From contig PAMN02000012.1 in NCBI GenBank assembly GCA_002707335.2, forward strand, positions 1-30,796: a stretch of DNA of 30,796 bases. Reading direction: 5' to 3'. How positions within the stretch are numbered: position 1 is the stretch's first letter; the number at the start of each line of letters is the position of its first letter. A program made the translations under genes and the position numbers. Below are positions 7,167 through 15,287 of this stretch, in pieces. Source of the stretch: Methanobacteriota archaeon. Its GTDB lineage: Archaea > Thermoplasmatota > Poseidoniia > Poseidoniales > Poseidoniaceae. The notes under the pieces are model-generated. The model ran no database searches. It saw nothing but the letters and a program-made list of their open reading frames with translations, and was not told where the DNA came from.

Positions 7167-9236
7167 ATGGCACCCAACATGCAGCCAATACACAAAGTAG
7201 CAATCATAGGCGCCGGCAACATGGGTTCAGGTATTGCACAGAAAACTGCACAAGAAGAATTTGATGTCCAAATGGTTGACAGAGAGGAACAATGGGTAGA
7301 AAGAGGAAAGGCGATAATTTCCAATTTCCTGCAAGAAGCTGTCGAAAGAAGAATCTTCTCACCGCAACAAGTATCCGAAATCCAAGGAAGGATAACTGGC
7401 GTTGTAGGTACTGAAAATACAGCAGAAGATACTGATTTAGTAATCGAAGCCGTATTCGAAGATTTTGACATCAAAACTCAAGTCTTTAACGCATTAAATC
7501 AAGCGTGTGGAGAAAATACAATTCTCGCTTCAAACACCTCATCTTTGTCGGTTGACGAACTCGCACTTGCATCAGGTCGACCTGAGAAATTTGTCGGACT
7601 ACACTTCTTCTATCATCCTGCAAAGAACAGGCTTGTAGAAGTTATTCCGGGAAAAACAACATCTGATGAGACAATAGCAAGAACAGTCCAATATTGTAGA
7701 GGTCTAGGAAAAGTAGTAATCTTATGCAAAGATAGACCTGGATTTGTTGTAAATAGGTTCTTTGTACCTTGGTTAAATGAGGCATGTCTTCTCCTACAAG
7801 AAGGAGTTGCGAGTGCTGCAGCAATCGATGCTGTTTCTATGAAAGCATTCAAGATCGGAATGGGGCCTTTTGCATTGATGAACTTGACCGGCCCCCCAAT
7901 TGCTCTTCATTCAACAGATTACTTAGCCGAGCAATTGGCTACACCAAGATATGTTGGGGCTCAAAACCTCCGTGACATGGTTGAAGCAGGTGAACAATGG
8001 AATATCGGTGAAGACACTGAATGTTCAGATGAAGCAGCGGAAATAATTCGAAACAGGCTTCTAGGGCAGGTATTTGCAGTTGCAGGACAGATTGTTGATG
8101 AAGAAATTTGCTCCCTTGAAGATGTTGATAGAGGGGCAAAGGTAGGATTACGATGGGCAAGAGGTCCTTTCGAAATTGCAAATCGACTCGGAATCGATAA
8201 TGCAAAAACAATGGCTGAAAATTACGCAAAACTCGCTGGATTTGAAACCCCAAGTGTTTGGGAAAGAAGCCAAGACTTTGTTTTCAATTACGTTGATTCG
8301 AGTATAGAAGATGGTATCGCTACGATTACAATCAACAGACCTGAAGCAATGAATGCATTGAACGAGACAGTTGTAGGCCAACTTTCAGATGTTATTGACA
8401 TGGTGAACTCAGATTCTTCTGTTCATACAATCGTTCTGGATGGAGCAGGTAAAGCATTTATTGCTGGAGCAGATGTCAAATTCTTTGTTGATAAGTTGAG
8501 AGCAGATTCATTCCCAGATATTTACGACTTTACTGCTAACGGACACAGAGTCCTCAACATGTTAGAGAATTCTGAAAAGACTACCATCGCACTGACTACT
8601 GGACTTGCTCTTGGTGGCGGATTAGAACTAGCATTATCTTGTGATTATAGAATTGGTACAAGAAAAACTCAATTCAGATTCCCTGAAACAAATATTGGGA
8701 TTTATCCAGGATTGGGAGGCACACAGAGACCGACTCGTATATGTGGAATTCCTTGCGCCAGATGGGCTATACTCGCTGGAAATTTCATGGATGCTCAAAC
8801 TGCTTCAGATTTAGGTTTAGTCACTCACCTTGTAGGTGTAGCCGATGTTGATAATACAATTTCAGAGATATCTGCTAATGGTAAACCAGCTAACAAATAT
8901 CCAGGTATGCCAGCAAACAGCGAATCGAAGATTGTGAAATTCGCTGAATCATTCTACAGTGATGACAACCTATCTTCCATACTTCAAGGACTATGTCCTG
9001 ATGGATTTAATTCTGAAGATAAATTGGTTTCAAGACAATTAAAATCTCTATCAAGAACTGCGCCTATTGCTGTTTCATTAGCTAGCAATCTGATCAATCT
9101 CGCAGAAGATACTGATTTGGAAGAAGGCTTGAAATCTGAACTTGAAAGTCTTAGAACTATATTTTCAACAAATGATGCATTGGAAGGTTTAAGCGCATTA
9201 ATTGAGGGTAGAAAAGCCACATATTCAAATTCATGA
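7167..9236 (+). CDS. fused 3-hydroxyacyl-CoA dehydrogenase / enoyl-CoA hydratase
   Basis: A 689-residue bifunctional enzyme that hydrates 2-enoyl-CoA and oxidises the resulting 3-hydroxyacyl-CoA with NAD. The dehydrogenase is N-terminal: Rossmann motif GAGNMG (residues 15-20), catalytic HFF near residue 146 with its partner in LVEVIPG, then two helical 3HCDH C-terminal modules. The crotonase domain starts near residue 378 (IEDGIATITINRPEAMNAL), with oxyanion-hole residues in KAFIAGADVKFF and both catalytic glutamates visible in GGGLELAL (about 486) and FPETNIGIYPG (about 506). The domain order is opposite to bacterial FadB but usual for archaeal fused enzymes. Marine Group II archaea are known for beta-oxidation genes, which fits. 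The next gene starts close by, so the HxlR-type regulator may be co-expressed with it. Confidence 0.93.
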   Translation: MAPNMQPIHKVAIIGAGNMGSGIAQKTAQEEFDVQMVDREEQWVERGKAIISNFLQEAVERRIFSPQQVSEIQGRITGVVGTENTAEDTDLVIEAVFEDFDIKTQVFNALNQACGENTILASNTSSLSVDELALASGRPEKFVGLHFFYHPAKNRLVEVIPGKTTSDETIARTVQYCRGLGKVVILCKDRPGFVVNRFFVPWLNEACLLLQEGVASAAAIDAVSMKAFKIGMGPFALMNLTGPPIALHSTDYLAEQLATPRYVGAQNLRDMVEAGEQWNIGEDTECSDEAAEIIRNRLLGQVFAVAGQIVDEEICSLEDVDRGAKVGLRWARGPFEIANRLGIDNAKTMAENYAKLAGFETPSVWERSQDFVFNYVDSSIEDGIATITINRPEAMNALNETVVGQLSDVIDMVNSDSSVHTIVLDGAGKAFIAGADVKFFVDKLRADSFPDIYDFTANGHRVLNMLENSEKTTIALTTGLALGGGLELALSCDYRIGTRKTQFRFPETNIGIYPGLGGTQRPTRICGIPCARWAILAGNFMDAQTASDLGLVTHLVGVADVDNTISEISANGKPANKYPGMPANSESKIVKFAESFYSDDNLSSILQGLCPDGFNSEDKLVSRQLKSLSRTAPIAVSLASNLINLAEDTDLEEGLKSELESLRTIFSTNDALEGLSALIEGRKATYSNS

Positions 9237-9286
9237 TGGTGTTTTTCCTACACTATGTTTTATCACCGACATCTACTCCGAGGATT

Positions 9287-9742
9287 ATGCCCGAGCCTCC
9301 TCTAGTTTTACCAAATCAAGTAATAGGGGACATTAAACAAAATATCGAGGCTACTATCGAAAATGGCGGCAATATTAGGGCTCAACTCGCAGAATTTTCT
9401 GGTAGTGCTCCATGGGATACAGATTGGGAAGTTGAAGCAGCTGTAGAAGCATTACATGTTTTTGGTAGTAGATGGACAATAGAAATCCTTTCGACATTGT
9501 ATATTGCAGGTGCAAGAAGATTCAATCAACTGAAGTCTCTCCTTTCAGGAATTTCTTCAAGAACATTATCTGACAAACTCAAATTTCTAACCGATGAAGG
9601 TTTAGTTGAAAGAAAGGTAACTGATGGCCCTCCTGTTAGAGTAGATTACGTATTGTCTGAGCATGGAGTCACTTGTGGACGTCTACTTTCTCCTTTGGTT
9701 GCACACCTAAAGATACAAACAGGTTCTGTGAGAAGCAAATAA
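9287..9742 (+). CDS. HxlR-family winged-helix transcriptional regulator
   Basis: A protein of about 151 residues with an HxlR/MarR-like winged helix: VFGSRWTIEILSTLYIAGARRFNQLKSLLSGISSRTL..., then the recognition helix and wing DKLKFLTDEGLVERKV. Such proteins bind DNA as dimers and respond to small molecules or oxidants; the target here is unknown. The start is uncertain: ATG at 9287 (MPEPPLVLP) has GAGG four bases upstream and removes an unlikely hydrophobic segment; ATG at 9233 overlaps the stop of the dehydrogenase gene but has no ribosome-binding site. Position next to a beta-oxidation gene suggests control of lipid metabolism (inference). Confidence 0.85.
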   Translation: MPEPPLVLPNQVIGDIKQNIEATIENGGNIRAQLAEFSGSAPWDTDWEVEAAVEALHVFGSRWTIEILSTLYIAGARRFNQLKSLLSGISSRTLSDKLKFLTDEGLVERKVTDGPPVRVDYVLSEHGVTCGRLLSPLVAHLKIQTGSVRSK

Positions 9743-9792
9743 TCGCACATCTGACCGAATCTATTACAAATGAGTTGCTATAATTTTAATCT

Positions 9793-10440
9793 ATGGCACT
9801 AATCAAACAGTGGATAAGCCAGCGCCCTTGGCTCGCTGCTGGCATCACTGGTGCTACAGGTGGAATCTTAGGGCTTGGCGCCCAAATTGGGGCATTAGCA
9901 TTCCCAAGAGGAACCGTAAATACAAAACTACGGGAACTTGAACATCCGCTGAGAAGAAGAATCCTATTTACTCTCGAAAAAAATCCAGGACTTTGTTATA
10001 GAGAGTTGCAATCAAATCTGTCTGCAGCAAACGGCACATTAAGACACCATCTTGATGTATTATCAAGTAGAAAATCCATTACAATAATTTCAGTTAACGG
10101 AAGAACTTGTTACTTTGCAGGCGCTCCTAGCCAGGTAGAGGTCCTAAGGGGCATGAAGGTTGGGGAGAATGAGGCTGCAAGACAAATGCCAATTGGATTA
10201 TCTCTTGTTCAGAAAACAATTGTTGAGGATATTAAAGTGAATGGAATACCAAGGTCACAGGCTGCACTTGCCAGACGTATTGGTAGATCTAGAGCATCCG
10301 TTCACTCTGCGGTTCAAGTTCTAAGGAGAAGAGGAATACTTAGAGAAGATCGAATTGAACTCGCACCGCATCTGTCTGATTCTGATTTATGGATTGGAAA
10401 CAGAAAGATTGACTATGAATGGTCCGATGACCGAAGATGA
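9793..10440 (+). CDS. membrane-anchored regulator with two winged-helix domains
   Basis: A 215-residue protein. Residues about 13-36 form a glycine- and alanine-rich hydrophobic segment (WLAAGITGATGGILGLG...) likely to span or anchor in the membrane. A first winged helix follows (HPLRRRILFTLEKNPGLCYRELQSNL, with GTLRHHLDVLSS as recognition helix, typical of archaeal ArsR-like regulators), then a second (QAALARRIGRSRASVHSAVQVLRRRGIL). I find no named family. The combination implies a membrane-tethered transcription factor that may sense an envelope signal. An AT-rich CTATAATTTTAATCT lies just before the ATG, with no ribosome-binding site. Confidence 0.78.
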   Translation: MALIKQWISQRPWLAAGITGATGGILGLGAQIGALAFPRGTVNTKLRELEHPLRRRILFTLEKNPGLCYRELQSNLSAANGTLRHHLDVLSSRKSITIISVNGRTCYFAGAPSQVEVLRGMKVGENEAARQMPIGLSLVQKTIVEDIKVNGIPRSQAALARRIGRSRASVHSAVQVLRRRGILREDRIELAPHLSDSDLWIGNRKIDYEWSDDRR

Positions 10441-10451
10441 ATCAATAATCG

Positions 10452-10461
10452 TCTCTAGAGA
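10452..10461. promoter_or_regulatory. perfect 10-bp palindrome upstream of the third regulator gene (possible operator)
   Basis: TCTCTAGAGA is a perfect palindrome in the 69-base gap between two regulator genes, next to an AT-rich TTTATT at about 10466-10471. It could be an autoregulatory operator, but one copy is weak evidence. Confidence 0.2.
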
Positions 10462-10509
10462 GGCATTTATTGCGCATTGTTCAAAACCCTTCAACTATCG
10501 GAACGTGTC

Positions 10510-11607
10510 ATGTTCGATTTGCGTCTCGAAGAAATTCCATTACCTGCAGGTAAGAAGGATAGAGACAATCTAATTTCTTGGCTTATCGACACATTATGCC
10601 TACACAGAAGACGTGAAGATTCGGCATCAGATGAATTAGGGACCTTTTCCCCAATTCATAGAATTCTTAGTGAACATTTACTCAAATTTCCAGATAAAGG
10701 GTTTGAAACAAGGGAATTAGCTGAAGAACTAGGATTAACGCCTGCTGCAATCCATCACCATTTTGCAAGACTTGTGTCTGCAGGAATAATATCTACAACT
10801 TCAGGAAAAGGATGGAAAATATACTACCTCGTAGGAGGTTCAATTACAAATGCGATTGAAAATATGAAGTCGCGCTCAACGATTATTCACAAACAGAGAA
10901 TAAAGATACTCGATGACCTGTGGAATAGAGGTAAGAAAACAACAATGAAAATAGAACTCCCACCTGATGGAAAACCGAGTGCTCTAATCAGAATAAAAGA
11001 ATGGGGTCCATTGCTTGAAAATGAAAACGACATTTCTAGATTTATGGCCGACATAGGTTTGTTAGGAGAAAGACCTGGAAGAGAAAATAAATCAGATTCT
11101 CTTTCGGTGAAGGTCTTTCAAATGCTACTAAATTCAGGCTCACCAATTTCGATTGATGAAGCAGCAGAAGAATGCGAAGGCCCGAAACCAAGAGTTGGTA
11201 GAATACTTGAGAGGTTTCGTGGCACGGGAATGGTTGAAAGAGTTGCAAGAACCGACCGGCTATCGACTGCATTATGGTCTGCAATGACTACACAACATAT
11301 GCGGAGAGGAGAAGATTGGCTACTAAAGAAAGGTGGTTTCCAAAGACTTTCAGTTCCAAACTCAATTCTAAAGCACCTCAAGAATAATACTTGTTCTCCA
11401 GAAATAATTTCAAGAACACTAAAGTCACTTGAACCAAGAGATCAGATGTTACTTCTCAACCTCCTTGGAGGCAGATTACCGCTTGGATACCGGTTGGTTG
11501 GAACTACTGTTGATTTACTAAAAAGAAAATCTATTGATGATTTAGAAAGAATATTTAGGAGAATAGAAAGAGTTGGTAAAACACTTTCTGAACTAGAAAA
11601 TCAATAA
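10510..11607 (+). CDS. winged-helix DNA-binding protein, multi-domain, unknown target
   Basis: A 365-residue protein of unknown specific role. A winged helix near residues 45-110 shows ETRELAEELGLTPAAIHHHFARLVSAGIISTTS, the ArsR/LysM-like archaeal pattern with HHHF recognition helix. A second helix-turn-helix of the form SIDEAAEECEGPKPRVGRILERFRGTGMVERV lies near residues 210-250. The C-terminal 100 residues are helical and basic. ATG at 10510 (MFDLRLEEIPLP) is chosen; a TTG at 10477 would add 11 residues. It is the third regulator in a row on the same strand. It ends seven bases before the convergent dus gene. Confidence 0.75.
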   Translation: MFDLRLEEIPLPAGKKDRDNLISWLIDTLCLHRRREDSASDELGTFSPIHRILSEHLLKFPDKGFETRELAEELGLTPAAIHHHFARLVSAGIISTTSGKGWKIYYLVGGSITNAIENMKSRSTIIHKQRIKILDDLWNRGKKTTMKIELPPDGKPSALIRIKEWGPLLENENDISRFMADIGLLGERPGRENKSDSLSVKVFQMLLNSGSPISIDEAAEECEGPKPRVGRILERFRGTGMVERVARTDRLSTALWSAMTTQHMRRGEDWLLKKGGFQRLSVPNSILKHLKNNTCSPEIISRTLKSLEPRDQMLLLNLLGGRLPLGYRLVGTTVDLLKRKSIDDLERIFRRIERVGKTLSELENQ

Positions 11608-11614
11608 TTTGATT

Positions 11615-12640
11615 TCAGTATGACTCAAGATATTCACTTGTTGCGGCAGCAAATTCCTCTCTACTTGTTTTGCCGTGCATTATGGATCTGATGTGTTTGG
11701 CATTTGGTAAACCCTTAGTGAATGAAACCGCATGCCCACGCATTGATTTTATGTTCAAACCTGTTGTCTGTCTTGCCAATTCAATATATCGATTCCAACA
11801 CCATCTTCTAGTAGCAAATTGTTTTTCAACATCATCAAGTGAATTCCAATTACCTTCGAAACTTTTGATCCATGGCAATTCATCCTCTGCCATCCAACCC
11901 AATCCTACCTTGATTTCACCGAAAACAGACGGTCTGCCAATCGCTCCACGACCAATCATCAATCCTGAAGCATGAGTTTTCTCGAGACACGCTGTTGCAG
12001 ATGAAGAATCAACAACATCTCCATTTGCAATGACAGGAACTTCAACAGAATCTACTACTTGAGAGATATACTCCCAATCTGCAACTCCTGAATATCGCTG
12101 TTTCAATGTTCGACCATGGACGCATAGCCTTTGTACTCCAACCTGTTCTAAATCTTGGCATATTTCCTTTGCGTTGAAACTATCAGGTCCTGTACCAAGA
12201 CGCATTTTGGCCGTAACTGGAATTTTCACACGGTTCACTACTTCCTCACACATGGATACTAGGTTCTGAGGTTCTCCCATCAGGGCAGCACCAGCACAAA
12301 TTTTCGTGACCTTGGGAGCTGGGCAACCGAAATTTAAATCGATGATATCCGCACTATCTTCCAGAAGTCCAGCCGCTTTTGCCATATCTTCGGTTACTCC
12401 TCCAAATATTTGTGGAATAAATGGTAATTCATCATCACAGGTTTCCATCTTCCTCCAAGACATGGCAGCATCTCTTGTTAATGCTGTAGAATTGGTAAAT
12501 TCAGTTATTGTAAAGTCTGCTCCGCATTCTTTTGCTAGTAATCTGAATGGAAGGTCTGTTACACCTGACATGGGGGCTAAGAACAACGGTCTTTGTTCGC
12601 CTTGCCATTCGCCAAATTTGGGCAAGATGAAACTAGTCAT
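11615..12640 (-). CDS. dus: tRNA-dihydrouridine synthase
   Basis: Dus enzymes reduce uridine to dihydrouridine in tRNA using FMN and NADPH. The 341-residue protein has the family TIM-barrel motifs: LAPMSGVTDLPFR at the N-terminus, IDLNFGCPAPKV containing the catalytic cysteine, AKMRLG, VHGRT and the phosphate-binding VIANGDVVD and GLMIGRGAIGRP. A helical C-terminal domain with RRWCWNRYIELARQ and RGHAVSFTKGLPNAK is typical. The target positions cannot be read from sequence. It follows the S2 gene after a 12-base gap, so the two likely form an operon of translation genes. Confidence 0.95.
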   Translation of the reverse strand: MTSFILPKFGEWQGEQRPLFLAPMSGVTDLPFRLLAKECGADFTITEFTNSTALTRDAAMSWRKMETCDDELPFIPQIFGGVTEDMAKAAGLLEDSADIIDLNFGCPAPKVTKICAGAALMGEPQNLVSMCEEVVNRVKIPVTAKMRLGTGPDSFNAKEICQDLEQVGVQRLCVHGRTLKQRYSGVADWEYISQVVDSVEVPVIANGDVVDSSSATACLEKTHASGLMIGRGAIGRPSVFGEIKVGLGWMAEDELPWIKSFEGNWNSLDDVEKQFATRRWCWNRYIELARQTTGLNIKSMRGHAVSFTKGLPNAKHIRSIMHGKTSREEFAAATSEYLESY

Positions 12641-12652
12641 TTTACATCAACT

Positions 12653-13252
12653 TCAGAAGGTGGATTCCCACTCTTCTAAATCGTTATCTTTAGCCCAATC
12701 TTCGTCTGTGGTTTCTTCACGGACTTTCAGGACTTCCCTGGCAAGAAGCCAGTATAGAAGAGCGAGTGATCTTCGTCCTTTGTTGTTAGCAGGTAGAGCC
12801 AAGTCAACATTTCTCAAATTGTTGTTAGCGTCACATATTCCTACGATAGGAAGTCCTGAATTTACTGCTTCCTTCAGTGCTTGTTGGTCTGCTGCTGGAT
12901 CGGTTACAAACAGGATATCTGGCTCTACATATGAACGTAGAGCAGGGTTTGTCAAACTGCCCGGAATGAATCTGCCAACACTTGCGCGAGCACCAATTGC
13001 TTCAGCGAATAGTCTTGCTGGTCTCTGACCATATTGCCTTGCACTTACTACCATTACATTTGCTGGGTTATATTTAGTAATGAATTGAGCAATGGAACGA
13101 ATACGACTGTCCGTAATTTCAATGTCGATTAGGTAAAGTCCATCAGAGCGAACCTCTTGTATGAACTGTGCCATATCTGCACTCTTCTGTTGAGTACCAA
13201 TGTGAACTGCATTGGTCTCGTATGTCTCACGGTCAATCAATAATTCTGTCAT
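12653..13252 (-). CDS. rps2: small ribosomal subunit protein S2 (archaeal uS2)
   Basis: A 199-residue protein of the S2 family. Visible motifs are HIGTQQKSADMAQFIQEVRSDGLYLIDI, VMVVSARQYGQRPARLFAEAIGA, GRFIPGSLTNPALRSYVEPDILFVTDPAADQQALKEA and LPIVGICDANNNLRNVDLALPANNKGRRSLALLYWLLAREVL, all characteristic of archaeal and eukaryotic S2/SA. The ATG has TGGAG about nine bases upstream, and a TATA-like TTATTT lies about 40 bases upstream on the minus strand. It acts in the 30S subunit body and helps shape the mRNA channel. Confidence 0.97.
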   Translation of the reverse strand: MTELLIDRETYETNAVHIGTQQKSADMAQFIQEVRSDGLYLIDIEITDSRIRSIAQFITKYNPANVMVVSARQYGQRPARLFAEAIGARASVGRFIPGSLTNPALRSYVEPDILFVTDPAADQQALKEAVNSGLPIVGICDANNNLRNVDLALPANNKGRRSLALLYWLLAREVLKVREETTDEDWAKDNDLEEWESTF

Positions 13253-13407
13253 AGTTATGACTCCAGCACTTGCGCCACAAACCCCCCCTAAATAACCGCT
13301 TCGTCGATGAATGAAGCCGCTGTTAATTAGAATTCATGACATGATTCAGGATATAGTTGCTATTATGTATGATAAACATTCTGAGTAATCTTGGGTGCAC
13401 TTTGGTA

Positions 13408-14580
13408 ATGGAATCCATTCAGGGACAGTCATTTGCGTCACCAAATGGCGATGGTTTCTGGATTGATAACAAGCAAAAAGCACTAAATGTATCCGCTTCA
13501 GATTTGGAAAGATATACGTATTGCCCTTTATCTTGGGCGCTAGCAAAAGAAGGTGCAACTGGTAAGGGCGAAGCGATAGAAAAAGGGAAAATTAAGCATG
13601 CCGAGATTCATCAAAGAGTTCAAAAATTCAAAGCTAAACAAATTGAACTAAAAAGAGCTTTAATTATTTGGTCATGGTGGTTTACTATCATACTTGTTTT
13701 CGTCTCAGACGCAATTTTATTCTATCTTTTAGACAAAGAAACTAGGTCTCTGGAAAGTGTTTCTCAATACCTAACAATGCTAGCCTTAACTTGGCTGATT
13801 CTTGCAATATTAGCAATATACCTACCGTGGAGAAAATATCTAGAATTTGGTTCAAATATTGATGAGTATAATGAAATCAAGAATTTCGATGAGACTGTGA
13901 TACCATTTACTTTCCAACCTTTAGGATTCTTAGGTGGCTGGGGAGAAGGAGGTAGAGTAGAGGCAGGATTATTATTTGGCGCTATGATTTGTATGCTTCA
14001 CGCCATTGGATTGACATGGGCTGAAAATCGTAGTCAGGCCGGATTTATTTTAGCAGTTTTAGCGATGATTTGGACATTACTTGCATCTTGGCAATTACAA
14101 AAAGCTCTTCTTGCAGATAATGAATTAGAAACCGCAAAATTAGATGCAGGAATTGACGATAAGATGGACGTTGCATATTCTGATGATGAGGAATCTGCAG
14201 GTTTGTTGAAGGATGATGTGACCGGATTAAGAGGTAGGCCTGATCAGATAGTCATTGTTGATGGAGAATTTATTCCGATGGAACAAAAAACTGGGAGAGT
14301 TCCTGACAAGCCACATAAATCACATCAAATGCAATTACTTGCATATCTCCATCTTGTTGAAACAACAACTGGAAGAAAACCACCATATGGTGTTATCAAA
14401 TATGGAAATGAAAATATCCATCAGATATTCTGGGATGAGGAAAATTACAATCTATTAATGAATATGACAAAAGAGATTCAGAGAATAATGGTTGAAGGCG
14501 GGGCTAAAAGGAATCATGAACGAATAGGCAAATGTCAAAACTGTTCGAGAAGGTATGCTTGTGATTCAAGTCTTGCTTAA
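13408..14580 (+). CDS. Cas4-like RecB-family nuclease with four inserted transmembrane helices
   Basis: A 390-residue protein. It has the complete Cas4/RecB (PD-(D/E)XK) layout: an N-terminal cysteine in YCPLSW (Cys39), a following GKIKHAEIH helix (His64), then GRPD (Asp279), EQK (Glu292, Lys294), a QMQLLAY helix (Gln307, Tyr313) and three C-terminal cysteines in CQNCSRRYAC (376, 379, 385) that with Cys39 would hold a 4Fe-4S cluster. Between the N-terminal part and the catalytic core lie four strongly hydrophobic segments (about 83-107, 122-142, 183-206, 212-232). This insertion makes it an integral membrane protein. There is no CRISPR array or other cas gene in the window. ATG at 13408 is chosen; TTG 13357 or ATG 13369 would lengthen it. 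The last four bases overlap the stop of the convergent lipoprotein gene. Confidence 0.82.
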   Translation: MESIQGQSFASPNGDGFWIDNKQKALNVSASDLERYTYCPLSWALAKEGATGKGEAIEKGKIKHAEIHQRVQKFKAKQIELKRALIIWSWWFTIILVFVSDAILFYLLDKETRSLESVSQYLTMLALTWLILAILAIYLPWRKYLEFGSNIDEYNEIKNFDETVIPFTFQPLGFLGGWGEGGRVEAGLLFGAMICMLHAIGLTWAENRSQAGFILAVLAMIWTLLASWQLQKALLADNELETAKLDAGIDDKMDVAYSDDEESAGLLKDDVTGLRGRPDQIVIVDGEFIPMEQKTGRVPDKPHKSHQMQLLAYLHLVETTTGRKPPYGVIKYGNENIHQIFWDEENYNLLMNMTKEIQRIMVEGGAKRNHERIGKCQNCSRRYACDSSLA

Positions 14581-15140
14581 TCAAAAGAGCATTTACCCTC
14601 AGTTGGATATTCTGTACACTCTTTGAATAAGTGCACATAGAGTTCGAATGAATCTTTGTATGTAGAAAATAGATCTTCTCCATACCCTCTCGCATCAATT
14701 GTCATAGTCCAACTTCCAATAGCAAGTGGTTCTTGAAAAGTAGATACTGCCGGATTGCAGGTTTTTTGGCATTTTTGACTCCACACAACATCACCATTAG
14801 CATCTGTCAAAGTTGCTTCAACAAATCGGTAATCTGCGCCAAGGTCTGGGAATAAGTCATCAGGCCCTGCTATAGCAACACCAATGTATACCTTCACTTC
14901 GTTGACATTCTCATCTACGCTGAATCTTTCTTGGTGAGTATAAACTGTTGATGAGATATCTGGGAATACAGATACAAATGTATGATTTAGTTTGATTTTC
15001 TCGATGACGTCTTTGACTTCAGGTTCTCCACGAGCATCTTCCATAAATTCACGTGCAGGAACAAGCCCAATGCATCCAATATTTGATGCAAGAATTATAC
15101 CCAACAGAACAAAAGCCCTGATGGCATATTTAGGTCTCAT
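14577..15140 (-). CDS. putative secreted lipoprotein, unknown function
   Basis: A 187-residue protein with a signal peptide (FVLLGIILASNIGC) ending in a lipobox-like cysteine at about residue 23, so it is probably lipid-anchored outside the cell. The mature part looks beta-rich (VNEVKVYIGVAIAG, FVEATLTDANGDVVW, IGSWTMTIDARGYGEDLFSTYKDSFELYVHLF) and has four more cysteines, two in CQKTC. No family is recognised. The start has a very strong GGTGGAGGTG site. It probably belongs with the large CARDB protein upstream on the same strand; the 147-base gap between them holds the RNA-like elements. Confidence 0.7.
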   Translation of the reverse strand: MRPKYAIRAFVLLGIILASNIGCIGLVPAREFMEDARGEPEVKDVIEKIKLNHTFVSVFPDISSTVYTHQERFSVDENVNEVKVYIGVAIAGPDDLFPDLGADYRFVEATLTDANGDVVWSQKCQKTCNPAVSTFQEPLAIGSWTMTIDARGYGEDLFSTYKDSFELYVHLFKECTEYPTEGKCSFD

Positions 15141-15163
15141 CGAACACCTCCACCATTTTCACA

Positions 15164-15204
15164 TGTATCAATAAAACGGCTCGATGGTTTGAAAATAACG
15201 AGCC
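15164..15204 (-). terminator. possible hairpin terminator downstream of the CARDB/zinc-ribbon gene
   Basis: On the minus strand, GGCTCG (15204-15199) and CGAGCC (15183-15178) form a 6-bp stem with a 15-base loop, followed by GTTTTATT. This suits a terminator or pause between the CARDB gene and the lipoprotein gene. Archaea often need only the T-rich run, so the hairpin may have another role. Confidence 0.3.
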
Positions 15205-15216
15205 AACTAGCGGACA

Positions 15217-15286
15217 ATGCCTGAATGAAGTCAAGAGGGTCAGCCGAGCTAACGCAATGACGAACCCTATGAGTACTGACAGGCAT
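15217..15286 (+). ncRNA. candidate box C/D guide RNA
   Basis: A 70-nt element with a perfect 7-bp terminal stem, ATGCCTG (15217-15223) with CAGGCAT (15280-15286). The stem opens into AAT, then GAAG facing CTGA, which is kink-turn geometry: three-base bulge, tandem G-A pairs, A-U, G-C. Read as boxes: C ATGAAGT (15225-15231), D' CCGA (15244-15247), C' ATGACGA (15257-15263), D CTGA (15276-15279). Both guide spacers are exactly 12 nt, as in archaeal C/D RNAs. The D guide would pair with UACUCAUAGGGU and methylate the C in UCAUA, which looks like C34 of a CAU anticodon. Weak points are the degenerate C and D' boxes and a 9-nt D'-C' spacer. It lies one base from the stop codon of the opposite-strand gene. 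Confidence 0.45.
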
Positions 15287-15287
15287 C

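Noticed and set aside
13334..13344. TCATGACATGA palindrome as operator between rps2 and the Cas4-like gene
   Set aside because: A single short palindrome without a second copy or clear relation to a TATA box; too weak to list as a feature.
13408..14580. Cas4 as part of a CRISPR-Cas adaptation module
   Set aside because: No cas1, cas2 or repeat array is seen in the window, and membrane helices are atypical for adaptation Cas4.
15217..15286. tRNA gene with 7-bp acceptor stem
   Set aside because: The terminal stem has seven pairs and total length is 70 nt, but neither strand has a T-arm (GGTTCRANNCC) next to the 3' strand or a D-arm in the right place.
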